Source: Candidatus Villigracilis vicinus
GTDB taxonomy: Bacteria; Chloroflexota; Anaerolineae; Anaerolineales; Villigracilaceae
Assembly: GCA_016721315.1 (NCBI GenBank)
Contig: JADKIL010000021.1
Location: 124,001 to 188,000, forward strand
Reading direction: 5' to 3'
Length of the DNA stretch: 64,000 nt
Every line of letters begins with the position of its first letter. Position 1 is the stretch's first letter. Position numbers and translations under genes: made by a program. The notes under the pieces were generated by a model that saw only the letters and a list, made by a program, of their open reading frames with translations, had not been told where the DNA came from and made no database searches. Positions 42,559 through 51,146 of the stretch are shown here, one piece after another.

Positions 42559-43626
42559 ATGAAAAAAACCTTATTGGTATTCCTCGTAATTTCACTGGTG
42601 CTCACTGGCTGTGCCGCCGAAACGGCGCCGCTGCTTACAGATACCCCCAGTCCACCCGCCGAAACAGCCACCCTTACCTCCACGTTCGAGCCGACAGAAA
42701 CGTTTACGCCGGAACCAACCGCTACACCGGTTCCACACCCAATGAGCATTATCGCGCTTCGCAATCAGGAATATCCCGGCAGCGAGATCACGATTGTCAA
42801 AGAATTGGAACGCGGCATTAACTATCGGCGCTACTATACCTATTATCTTTCAGAGGGATTGAAAATCTACGCCCTGCTCACCATCCCCAACGGCGAAGCG
42901 CCCGAGGGTGGATTTCCAGCCATTGTCTTTAATCATGGCTATATCCCTCCTGATGTTTACAAGACCACAGAACGCTATATCGCCTATGTAGACCAACTCG
43001 CCCGCTCGGGCTATGTCGTCTTCCGCATCGACTATCGTGGACATGACCAATCCGAAGGCGAAGCGACCGGCGCGTATGGCGACCCCGGTTATCAAGTGGA
43101 CGTGATGAATGCTCTGGAATCTCTGAAGCAGCACCCCGACGTCAACCCCGAAAAGATCGGCATGTGGGGGCACTCCATGGGCGGATATTTAACCCTGCGC
43201 GCCATGGTCATTTCGGATGATATCAAGGCGGGTGTTATTTGGGCTGGCGTTATCGCCTCATACCCGGACTTGTTGTATAACTGGCGACGAACGGGCGCAT
43301 TTACCCCATCACCAAGTTCTACCGGGCGCGGCTGGCGCTCAAGTTATATCGAACAGTACGGCACGCCCGAACAAAACCCCGCCTTTTGGGACTCGATCTC
43401 CGCCACATCCTACCTTACCGATATCTCTGGTCCTTTGGAACTGCATCACGGAACCAACGACGAAGATGTCCCCGTTGATTTCTCCATCCGGCTGGCAGAG
43501 TTGGGGCGGCAATCTGGTCAGATCGTCAATTTATATACTTACGAAGGCGACAATCACAATATCTCGAACTACTTCACCCAAGCCATGAATCAGACAATCA
43601 AGTTCTTTGATATTTATCTGAAGTAA
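42559..43626 (+). CDS. Lipoprotein alpha/beta hydrolase (dienelactone/S9-like)
   Basis: A 355-residue secreted lipoprotein with a signal peptide ending LTGC (Cys18) and a Thr/Pro-rich linker to ~residue 55. The hydrolase fold has the nucleophile Ser in GHSMGG, Asp in GTNDEDVP and His in GDNHNI. The whole triad is intact. It is closest in look to S9 peptidase or dienelactone-hydrolase type esterases. Exposed on the outer face of the cell membrane, it likely cleaves an ester or peptide. AGGAG precedes the ATG. It is separated from the methyl-transfer genes by a terminator, so an operon link is unlikely. Confidence 0.87.
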   Translation: MKKTLLVFLVISLVLTGCAAETAPLLTDTPSPPAETATLTSTFEPTETFTPEPTATPVPHPMSIIALRNQEYPGSEITIVKELERGINYRRYYTYYLSEGLKIYALLTIPNGEAPEGGFPAIVFNHGYIPPDVYKTTERYIAYVDQLARSGYVVFRIDYRGHDQSEGEATGAYGDPGYQVDVMNALESLKQHPDVNPEKIGMWGHSMGGYLTLRAMVISDDIKAGVIWAGVIASYPDLLYNWRRTGAFTPSPSSTGRGWRSSYIEQYGTPEQNPAFWDSISATSYLTDISGPLELHHGTNDEDVPVDFSIRLAELGRQSGQIVNLYTYEGDNHNISNYFTQAMNQTIKFFDIYLK

Positions 43627-43629
43627 AAA

Positions 43630-43675
43630 CATAAACCGCCGACAACGGATCAGAGTCTACGGTCGGCGGTTTATG
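43630..43675. terminator. Bidirectional terminator
   Basis: A perfect 14-base stem, CATAAACCGCCGAC (43630-43643) with 43662-43675, between convergent genes. Confidence 0.8.
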
Positions 43676-43686
43676 GTCAAAAGTCT

Positions 43687-45651
43687 TTATTTATCGAAAT
43701 GCAAGATTACTAAATTCCCATCAAAGTGTTGGGCGATTTGCTCGGGGATATTCCCAAGCGTATCTTGAACACGTTTGCGGGAACCGAAGCCGGGCAGAAT
43801 AATAAAGTCGCTCACAGCTTCGTGTTCTAATTTTTCAGGTTTTAGTTGATCTTTAAGGACTTCAAGTTTATATTCCTGCTCCGGGCTGATGGCAACGAAC
43901 AAAGCCTCTAGAGTCTGCACGTAACTCTTATCTGCACGAACGAGCAAGGGGACGTTAAGTGCCTTGGCAACGGCAAGGTTGGCTTCGAGCATACGGCGTA
44001 ACGCGATTGGCGGAACAGCTTTGGCAGGCACAATAAAGATCACCCGCCGCATGCTGTTCAATGGCAAGGACAATTTTCCAGCCACTACAGGAGTGTCCGA
44101 GCCCCAGATCACTTCGTCCAGTACGGAGCCAAGCACGCTTTCGCGGAAGGTACGCTTGCCGCGCCAGCCCATGACAATAAGGGACGCATTTTCTTCGTTC
44201 GCGGTATGTAAAATACCCTGCGCATGTGTGGCAGCCAGACGAGGGATAAGCTCAAGCTCCGCCTCAGGATCATGCAGGGATGCACTGACCTTGCCGAGCA
44301 ATTCTTTGTGAAGCATCAAGCTGTTGCTTTCATTAGGTCCTGTCGCTTGAGCAACACTGACTGCCAGCACTTTCCCTTTTGAGCTGCGGGCAAGCAGGCT
44401 TGCAAGAGCCACTAATTCCCCGGAATTGGCTTCAGACACAGGAACGAGAACCCGCCCAAAGAGCGGGGTCTGCTCATCATCGGCAGAGGCAGTTTGCAGA
44501 TCAGGAGCGAAGCGCTGTACGATGAGGGGCGAAGTGATTGAAGTGAGAAGGATCATCAAAATGGCGGCATTAAAAAGGGTGGAGTCGAAAAGTCCAGTTT
44601 CCAAACCGATGACCAACGTAGGGATGGTAACAGCAGCTTGAGCATGCGATAAGCCATAGACCGTCCAAAACTCAGATTTGGTGTATTTGTAAATTTTCGC
44701 AGTGATCCACGCCGCGATCAATTTAGATAGATATGCAACGATGGTAACGCCAATCGCAACAACAATCGTCTGCGGACTTTTGAGAAAGGTCAGTGGATCA
44801 GTAATGAGCCCGCTGTAAAGCAAAAAGACTGGAATGAAGAATGACTCGCCAATAAAGAGCACGTGCCCAGCCACCGGGCTGTGTCGCGGCAGCATGGAAT
44901 TAACCGCCAGCCCTGCAAGAAACGCTCCAACCACTTCATGCACGCCGATGACTTCCGCAAAGAATGCCGCGACGAATAATACAACGATCACAAATTGAAA
45001 TTCCACGGCTCGACCGGATAATTTTTGAAAAACGAATTTCCCAAAACGCGGCAAACCAAAAATGATAACCGCTGTAAAAAGTGCCAGCATCACAAATAAC
45101 TGTGCAAAATAGCCAAAGCTCAACCCGCCTTTATCCGCGCCGAGGACAACCGCCAGCACGATAAAAGCGCCGATATCTGTAAGAACCGTTGCACCAGTGG
45201 TAACAGCAATAGCCTCATTGCGTGTGACGCCAAGTTTGGTAAGGATGGGAAAAGCGATCAACGTGTGCGAGGCGAATGCAGAACCTAGCAGGATCATGCC
45301 TAGCCAGTCCAGCCCTAGAATGTACCCCAACCCCATGCCCATGAGTTGCGGAAATATAAATGTGATCAACCCAAATACCAAAGCCCGCGCACGGACTTTC
45401 ATAAACTGGTTGATATCCACTTCGAGACCAGCGCTGAACATAAGATAGACCAGCCCAATCGTAGAAAGGAATTGGATTCGGTCATTATCTTCGAGGAGAC
45501 CAAATCCATGCGGACCAATGAGCATACCGCCGATAATGATCCCAATGATGCCAGGCAACCGCAACCGCTCAGAAATAAGGGGCGTAATCAGGATGATCGC
45601 CATGACGATTAGAAAAAAGCCTACAGGTTTGGCAAAGAGTTCTTCAAGCAT
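43687..45651 (-). CDS. CPA2-type cation:proton antiporter with C-terminal UspA-like domain
   Basis: A 654-residue protein. About twelve membrane helices (~5-385) form a Na+/H+ exchanger domain of the CPA2/KefB type, with the core GSAFASHTLIAFPIL region containing the family helix break. The cytoplasmic tail (~395-530) is a UspA-like domain with the ATP-site pattern GWRGKR...GSVLDEVI and a further alpha/beta region to the end. Such fusions are thought to tune exchange to nucleotide or stress state. There is no KTN domain. The ATG at 45651 begins MLEELFAKPVGFF. A single-gene unit. Confidence 0.88.
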   Translation of the reverse strand: MLEELFAKPVGFFLIVMAIILITPLISERLRLPGIIGIIIGGMLIGPHGFGLLEDNDRIQFLSTIGLVYLMFSAGLEVDINQFMKVRARALVFGLITFIFPQLMGMGLGYILGLDWLGMILLGSAFASHTLIAFPILTKLGVTRNEAIAVTTGATVLTDIGAFIVLAVVLGADKGGLSFGYFAQLFVMLALFTAVIIFGLPRFGKFVFQKLSGRAVEFQFVIVVLFVAAFFAEVIGVHEVVGAFLAGLAVNSMLPRHSPVAGHVLFIGESFFIPVFLLYSGLITDPLTFLKSPQTIVVAIGVTIVAYLSKLIAAWITAKIYKYTKSEFWTVYGLSHAQAAVTIPTLVIGLETGLFDSTLFNAAILMILLTSITSPLIVQRFAPDLQTASADDEQTPLFGRVLVPVSEANSGELVALASLLARSSKGKVLAVSVAQATGPNESNSLMLHKELLGKVSASLHDPEAELELIPRLAATHAQGILHTANEENASLIVMGWRGKRTFRESVLGSVLDEVIWGSDTPVVAGKLSLPLNSMRRVIFIVPAKAVPPIALRRMLEANLAVAKALNVPLLVRADKSYVQTLEALFVAISPEQEYKLEVLKDQLKPEKLEHEAVSDFIILPGFGSRKRVQDTLGNIPEQIAQHFDGNLVILHFDK

Positions 45652-45760
45652 GAGAGTCCTTTGGGAACGGGAATTTACAACTTGGTGGTTGGTATATGAA
45701 TTTTAGTGGATACCGGCTGTTTAATGACAGAGCCGAAGCATCCCCCAATATTCTTAGTCG

Positions 45761-46186
45761 TTATTTGGCAGGGTCAAATTTCTCCATCCACCTGGAGGGG
45801 TCTCCCAACTCTGTAAAGCCAAATTGTTCGTACAGCCCATGAGCGTCGCGAGTAAGCAAGCACCAACGCTTCATACCTTGCAAGTCGGGGTGAGCCATAA
45901 TGCATTCCATCATCCACTTACCGAGGGAGTGTCCGCGATAATCTTCGTGGATAAACACATCACACAGGTAAGCAAAAATAGCACGGTCTGTCACCACACG
46001 GGCAAAGCCGACCTGCCTTGTACCATCATAAACACCGAAATTAAGCGAAAATTGGATCGATTTTTCGATTACCTCTCGCGGACGAGTATCCGCCCAATAA
46101 GCACGGGAGAGAAAATCACAAATAGCGTCAACATCCAAACGAGATGCATCATCCGAAATAGTGAATTGGTCGCGTGTATATTCCAT
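45761..46186 (-). CDS. GNAT-family N-acetyltransferase
   Basis: A 141-residue GNAT protein. The acetyl-CoA pyrophosphate loop appears as DYRGHSLGKWMME, following a strand YLCDVFIHE, in the usual order. A late RDAHGLYEQFGF matches the final helix. It transfers acetyl groups to an unknown amine. A lone gene between divergent or convergent neighbours. Length is normal. Confidence 0.88.
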   Translation of the reverse strand: MEYTRDQFTISDDASRLDVDAICDFLSRAYWADTRPREVIEKSIQFSLNFGVYDGTRQVGFARVVTDRAIFAYLCDVFIHEDYRGHSLGKWMMECIMAHPDLQGMKRWCLLTRDAHGLYEQFGFTELGDPSRWMEKFDPAK

Positions 46187-46276
46187 GGCAATATTTTATC
46201 AGGCAAGAATCAAATAAGGTAAACTTGGCACAGCCTGACATTAGCTGCAAACCATTTCATTTTATGTAGGAGTCCC

Positions 46277-47329
46277 ATGCGCCTTACAAACATGATCACC
46301 GCTGTTGACCTGCACGCCTGCGGCGAACCCGGACGCGTCATCACAGGCGGCGTGCTCGATGTACCCGGCAAGACAATGTTCGAGAAGATGAAATACATGG
46401 AAAAGAATCTCGATGACCTGCGCTTGCGCATGCTGCGCGAACCACGCGGATACCCCGCCTTATGCTGCAACGTCATCATGCCGCCCACACACCCCGATGC
46501 TGCCGCGGGTTTCATCATCATGGAGCAGACCGAGTACCCGCCCATGTCTGGCACGAACACCATTTGTGTGGCAACGACCCTGCTCGAAACTGGCATGATC
46601 CCCATGCAAGAGCCGGTCACCGAGTTCATGCTCGAAGCGCCTGCCGGGCTGGTTGGCATCCGTGCTGAATGCAAAGATGGCAAGGTCACACAGATCACAT
46701 TCAAGAACGTCCCCGCATTTGCTGTACACCTCGACCTCAACGTGGAGGTGCCAACTCTTGGCACTGTCAAAGTGGACGTAGCATGGGGCGGCATGTTCTA
46801 TGCGATCGCAGACGCCGCGCAATTCGGGTTACAGCTCACGCCCGACGAAGGCAAAGACATCACCCGCATCACCGAGATGGTCAAGTCTGCTACTGCTGAG
46901 CAATATCCGGTGACACACCCCGACAACCCGGAAATTACCGGTCCCACCATCGGACAACTTTCCGCGCCGCCTATTCACCCGCAGGCGCATCGCAAAAATG
47001 TTGTCACCGTTTCAACCGGCAAAATTGACTGGAACAAACCTTCCACTTGGACGGGCGTGATCGACCGTTCTCCCTGCGGTACAGGCACTTGCGCCAAAAT
47101 GGCAACACTCTATGCGCGCGGTCAACTCGGTTTGAATCAAGATTTCATTCACGAAGGCATTCTTGGCACACTCTTCACTGGACGGCTTATCGAAGAGACG
47201 CAAGTCGGTCCTTACAAGGCAATTGTCCCCACCATTGGCGGCACAGCATGGATCACGGGCATCAATCAATTTGTAGTTGATCCCAGCGACCCATTCCCGA
47301 ATGGGTTTACAGTTGGTGACATCTGGTAA
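46277..47329 (+). CDS. Proline racemase / hydroxyproline epimerase-dehydratase family
   Basis: A 350-residue member of the proline racemase superfamily, acting on proline or hydroxyproline (racemase, 4-hydroxyproline 2-epimerase or 3-hydroxyproline dehydratase). The second catalytic Cys is intact in DRSPCGTGTC. The first, normally Cys in MCGH, is replaced by Ser in PPMSGTN. This argues against a plain two-Cys proline racemase. The gene after next is an ornithine-cyclodeaminase-family enzyme, which in known hydroxyproline pathways reduces pyrroline-2-carboxylate to proline; this favours a 3-hydroxyproline dehydratase or a related role. AGGAG before ATG. Confidence 0.85.
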   Translation: MRLTNMITAVDLHACGEPGRVITGGVLDVPGKTMFEKMKYMEKNLDDLRLRMLREPRGYPALCCNVIMPPTHPDAAAGFIIMEQTEYPPMSGTNTICVATTLLETGMIPMQEPVTEFMLEAPAGLVGIRAECKDGKVTQITFKNVPAFAVHLDLNVEVPTLGTVKVDVAWGGMFYAIADAAQFGLQLTPDEGKDITRITEMVKSATAEQYPVTHPDNPEITGPTIGQLSAPPIHPQAHRKNVVTVSTGKIDWNKPSTWTGVIDRSPCGTGTCAKMATLYARGQLGLNQDFIHEGILGTLFTGRLIEETQVGPYKAIVPTIGGTAWITGINQFVVDPSDPFPNGFTVGDIW

Positions 47330-47392
47330 ACAGACAATGCGCGACTACCCAGCGACCATGGAAATGATCGTCTACCGGCAGCAGGAGTAATT

Positions 47393-48016
47393 ATGGAACA
47401 GCCAACGATAGATTCAAAAGCACAAAAATTGGGCGGAACGGCGTCTTTTTTAATGGCGATAACATTTTTCGTTCCCGGACTCATCTATCTGGTCGGAGAC
47501 TTGCGAAGCGCCCTGGGTCCAATCGCCTATCACCTTGCCGATTTCCTTTACGGACCTGTTTGGGCATTAAGTTTAGTCACCTGGGTTTCCGTACTTCGAG
47601 AAAACCTTGGCAGCCGCGCGCCACGTCGCATGTCATTGGCGTTATCTTCCGCTTTCCTCTCCGCAGGGATGATGGTAGCAGTTGCATTTATCCGCTCAGC
47701 TAATCGGCAATATCACCTCCTGCATCCCGAATTAAATCTACAAGACTCCATCCCAGTCTTGACTGTATGGGCAACACTACTCACAGGTTTAACTGCCGTT
47801 GGCTGGCACTTCCTCGGTTGGGTACAAATCCTGATCGGATCTGCAAGTTGGGCATCTCACCAAACACCAAAACCATTAATTCTCTTGTATTTCACCGCTG
47901 GCATCGTTTCGCTTTTTGTCTATTTATTTCCAACTGCAGAAGGGCTGGGGATATTGCTAGGCATGATCATCGGTGGTTGGCAAGGCGTTCTACTTTTGAA
48001 AGAAAGACAAAAATAA
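47393..48016 (+). CDS. Multi-helix membrane protein of unknown function
   Basis: A 207-residue integral membrane protein with five or six hydrophobic segments (starting ~20, ~45, ~85, ~125, ~165, ~190) and short loops. I do not recognise the family. AGGAG precedes the ATG. It stands between the proline-racemase-family gene and the ornithine-cyclodeaminase-family gene, 17 bases before the latter, so it could help move their substrate, but it lacks the size of standard transporters. No metal or catalytic motif seen. Confidence 0.75.
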   Translation: MEQPTIDSKAQKLGGTASFLMAITFFVPGLIYLVGDLRSALGPIAYHLADFLYGPVWALSLVTWVSVLRENLGSRAPRRMSLALSSAFLSAGMMVAVAFIRSANRQYHLLHPELNLQDSIPVLTVWATLLTGLTAVGWHFLGWVQILIGSASWASHQTPKPLILLYFTAGIVSLFVYLFPTAEGLGILLGMIIGGWQGVLLLKERQK

Positions 48017-48033
48017 TAAACAAAGGATCTCCC

Positions 48034-48960
48034 ATGCTCATTCTCTCTCACAAAGAAGTCGCAGAACTACTGGATCCTCATGAACTCATCCCTGCCCTGG
48101 AAGAAGGCTTCAAGGCACTAAGTGCTGGTCAACTGGAGGTGCCGCCGCGCAACCAAGTCGGCGCGCCCAAAGGTGCTTTACTGGGCATGTACGCCTTTAT
48201 GCCTGGAAAGCCTTTCTCGGTCAAACTCGTCAGCATCTTTCACGAAAGCACGCCTTCTCACCAAGCCGTCATCACCCTGTTCAACTCCGAAACCGGCTCA
48301 CCTATTGCCTTGATGGACGGCGAACACATCACCGCCATGCGCACCGCAGCTGCATCACTGCTCTCTATCAAACATCTCGCCCGCCCAAACTCAAAAACTG
48401 TTGCCATTATCGGTACAGGCGTACAAGCTGAATCGCATTTGAAGATGATCGAAACTCTGGGCGGCATCGAAAAAATTTGGATCGCTTCGAGGGACCATTC
48501 CGCCGCCTCTGCCTTAGCTGCCCACGCCTCAACCGCCCATGCAGCTGATTCTATCCATCAAGCTGTTTCCAACGCTGATATTCTCTGTCTTTGTACATCA
48601 TCACCCGAACCTGTCATCAAAAAAGAGTGGCTCAAAGATGGCGTCCACATCACCTCGGTGGGGTACCGCCCGCCCGGCGGCGAACTACCCCGTGATGTGA
48701 TCGAGTCGTGTCATCTTTTCGTAGAATCCAAACGAGCCTTTGAACCGCCTCCGGCTGGCAGCGCCGAACTCCAAGGCTTGGATACAGATTTTGGAACCGA
48801 GCTTGGCGAGTTGCTTTTAAAACAAAAACCCGGCAGAATATCCGAAACCGAGTGGACAATTTACAAATCCATGGGGCACGCCATGGAAGATCTTGTCGCT
48901 GCGAGTTTGGTGTATGAAAAAGCGTTGACGAGAAAAATGGGAATGACGGTAGAGTTGTAA
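48034..48960 (+). CDS. Ornithine cyclodeaminase/mu-crystallin family (probable pyrroline-2-carboxylate reductase)
   Basis: A 308-residue NAD(P)-binding enzyme of the ornithine cyclodeaminase/mu-crystallin family. The substrate side has MRTAAAS; the Rossmann motif is GTGVQAESHL. Family members include ornithine cyclodeaminase, ketimine reductases and pyrroline-2-carboxylate reductase (LhpI). The pairing with a proline-racemase-family gene favours the last. It starts at the ATG at 48034 after AAAGGA; the open frame reaching upstream to 47767 overlaps the membrane protein gene and is not coding. A small inverted repeat follows the stop. Confidence 0.88.
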   Translation: MLILSHKEVAELLDPHELIPALEEGFKALSAGQLEVPPRNQVGAPKGALLGMYAFMPGKPFSVKLVSIFHESTPSHQAVITLFNSETGSPIALMDGEHITAMRTAAASLLSIKHLARPNSKTVAIIGTGVQAESHLKMIETLGGIEKIWIASRDHSAASALAAHASTAHAADSIHQAVSNADILCLCTSSPEPVIKKEWLKDGVHITSVGYRPPGGELPRDVIESCHLFVESKRAFEPPPAGSAELQGLDTDFGTELGELLLKQKPGRISETEWTIYKSMGHAMEDLVAASLVYEKALTRKMGMTVEL

Positions 48961-48997
48961 TCATTGACAGCGAAAAATCTTTTCCACCGTCAATGAT
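48960..48997 (+). terminator. Hairpin after the ornithine-cyclodeaminase-family gene
   Basis: ATCATTGAC (48960-48968) pairs with GTCAATGAT (48989-48997), starting at the last base of the stop codon. No T-run on the + side. Confidence 0.5.
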
Positions 48998-49005
48998 CCG
49001 AGGTT

Positions 49006-50265
49006 TTAGATCAACACCACTTCCACAACTTCACCGGCACTCAAACCCGTTGCATCAGGGTGAATTTTTAACAAGCCGTCACCTGCAGCCAGAGTGAAGA
49101 TCAAATTACTCTTACCAAAAATTGGCTCCGCCTGATACCTGACCCCTGACTGCTGACCCTTACCCTCACTTAATTTCACTGCCCACCAATCTTCACGCCC
49201 AGCTTGCGATGGCAGGTTGACGGTCAGTTTCGCTTGCACAGTGGCTTTGGGTTTCGGCAATACCCCTAACAATTTTTCGATGACCGGCACGACAAACAAA
49301 TATCCATTTACCAATGCACTGACAGGGTTCCCCGGCAAACCAATCACGGCTTTGTCATTACACGCGCCTAGAATGGTCGGTTTTCCAGGACGGGTGTTGA
49401 TGCCATGCACAAGCACACCCGGCTCCCCCAGCTGACGGATAACTTCAGCCGTCATGTCGCGAGTAGACGCCGATGATCCGGCAGTAACGATGACCACATT
49501 ACATTCAGAGAGTGCTTTAGCCGCAGCAGTCTTCAGCAATTCAAACTCATCCCCAATAATCCCATAACGGACAGCTTCACCACCGCTCTTTTCGATTAAT
49601 GCGCCCAAAGTATACGAGTTGATATCACGTACTTGTCCAGGCCGCGGGTGTTGGCTCGGTTCAATGACCTCATCACCAGTTGATATCAATGCTACTCTCG
49701 GTTTATTGACTACGCGCAAATAAATAAATCCAAGCGCCATCAGTCCGCCGATCTCTGCCGGGCGCAACGACGTCCCTTTGGCGATGACTACCTGACCTTT
49801 GGCAACATCCTCACCGATACGAATAACGTTCTCGCCATCGGCTACGGACTTGAATATTTCGATTTCCGGGTGAGACGCCTCTGCGCCTACGGTTTGTGTG
49901 TACTCCAACATTACAACTGCATCCGCGCCTTTGGGAAGCATTCCGCCGGTGTGGATGAGTGCGCATTGCCCCGCACCCACAACAAATGTTGGTTCATCTC
50001 CCATCGGTACTTCCCCAATGAGATGGAGATAGGCAGGCAGCGAATCCGTTGCGCCGAAGGTATCTTGCGCGCGAACAGCATATCCATCTACAGTGGTGCG
50101 GGGAAACTCAGGCAGCGGATGCGGGGAAACTATATCCTCTGCCGTGACTCTGCCCAAGGCTTTGTCTACTGCCAGAGTTTCAGAATCAGGCATCGCCTTG
50201 GAAAGAACCGAGAGCAATTTATCACGGGCTTGGTCGGGTGGGAGAAGAGTCAAAAATTCAGGCAT
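49006..50265 (-). CDS. moeA: Molybdopterin molybdotransferase MoeA
   Basis: A 419-residue enzyme that inserts molybdate into adenylated molybdopterin. MoeA N-terminal domains (~1-170) contain PEFPRTTVDGYAV. The central MPT-binding domain (~180-320) has ISTGDEV and TAGSSASTRDMT, a variant of the usual GGxSxGxxD. The C-terminal beta domain follows (~335-419). It would support the molybdenum formate dehydrogenase of this window. The S-A-S-T-R-D form of the loop is a small departure from the common GGVSVGDYD. The end faces the ornithine-cyclodeaminase-family gene. Confidence 0.93.
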   Translation of the reverse strand: MPEFLTLLPPDQARDKLLSVLSKAMPDSETLAVDKALGRVTAEDIVSPHPLPEFPRTTVDGYAVRAQDTFGATDSLPAYLHLIGEVPMGDEPTFVVGAGQCALIHTGGMLPKGADAVVMLEYTQTVGAEASHPEIEIFKSVADGENVIRIGEDVAKGQVVIAKGTSLRPAEIGGLMALGFIYLRVVNKPRVALISTGDEVIEPSQHPRPGQVRDINSYTLGALIEKSGGEAVRYGIIGDEFELLKTAAAKALSECNVVIVTAGSSASTRDMTAEVIRQLGEPGVLVHGINTRPGKPTILGACNDKAVIGLPGNPVSALVNGYLFVVPVIEKLLGVLPKPKATVQAKLTVNLPSQAGREDWWAVKLSEGKGQQSGVRYQAEPIFGKSNLIFTLAAGDGLLKIHPDATGLSAGEVVEVVLI

Positions 50266-50281
50266 GGTATTGGGTTGAAAG

Positions 50282-51145
50282 TCAGCGAATCCAAAAGGTT
50301 ACAGTTAGAAAATAGGATGTGAGTCCAAAAACGGCCAGGGCGGTGGAGGTAAGCAGCTTCCAATTTGGGGCATTCCCATTGGCAAGCGCACGAAGTTGAA
50401 ATATCTGAAAGACGGCAAAGGGCAGGGTTAGAAAGGCTGGGGCAACCAGGTTAAATGTGAAGCCAAAAAGCGGCACAAAGGCAAACATCAAATATGCGAA
50501 GGCAACAAGACTATGATGGAACGGAATAGCACGCTCCCAAGTGAGACGGCGAAGCAGGGTGCCGCGCTCATATTTTTGATCGTCAGGAAAGGTGGTGAAA
50601 TTACCAATGAGGAAATATGCAAGCGCCAGAACTGTGAGCGGAAGAAGCAAAAGAGTCAACAAGCGCGAGTTCTCTCCAGCTTGAAGGACGAAACCGATGG
50701 AAGGTATGACATACGCGACATGCATGGCAAGGATAAGCTCACCAAAGCCGCGATTAACGAGGTGAAAGGGCGGCAAGGCATAGACCAAGACAAGAAGAAC
50801 GGAAGCGAGTAAAAAGTAAAATACGGGAAGCGAAAAGGTAAAGTTTAGATATATCAAAAAGAAAATAACGGCGATGGTTCCAAGCATGCCAAAGGAGATA
50901 TAGAGGAGATTGCTACGCAGTGTCTCTTTTTGTTGGGGAGTTTCGCCGGGAATAAGCGGTTCATTATGCGGACGAAACACTTCGCGCAAATAAGACATGG
51001 TCGCTTGTGCGAGCAGGGAGATTGCCAAACCAAGGATAAACAACGTAAGTTGGATCGGTTTTCCTAAATAGGCAGGGATGCTCACACCAAGAAAATATGT
51101 CAACCCGGCAAGAAAGAGATGAAGGGGACGTAAAAGCTTTATCAA
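50282..51145 (-). CDS. UbiA-like prenyltransferase-type membrane protein
   Basis: A 287-residue membrane protein with eight or nine hydrophobic helices, laid out as in UbiA prenyltransferases. The second Asp-rich site appears as FPDDQKYERGT. The first site is changed: where UbiA has NDxxD before the ...RPLxxG turn, this protein shows FRPHNEPLIPG with no Asp pair. Catalysis is therefore doubtful. It starts with TTG at 51145, one base after the aminotransferase stop; an ATG-containing extension upstream overlaps that gene. The operon with an aminotransferase hints at a lipid or quinone-like product, but nothing more can be said. Confidence 0.65.
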   Translation of the reverse strand: MIKLLRPLHLFLAGLTYFLGVSIPAYLGKPIQLTLFILGLAISLLAQATMSYLREVFRPHNEPLIPGETPQQKETLRSNLLYISFGMLGTIAVIFFLIYLNFTFSLPVFYFLLASVLLVLVYALPPFHLVNRGFGELILAMHVAYVIPSIGFVLQAGENSRLLTLLLLPLTVLALAYFLIGNFTTFPDDQKYERGTLLRRLTWERAIPFHHSLVAFAYLMFAFVPLFGFTFNLVAPAFLTLPFAVFQIFQLRALANGNAPNWKLLTSTALAVFGLTSYFLTVTFWIR

Positions 51146-51146
51146 T

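Noticed and set aside
47767..48033. N-terminal extension of the ornithine-cyclodeaminase-family gene
   Set aside because: It overlaps the upstream membrane protein in another frame, and the ATG at 48034 matches the family start.
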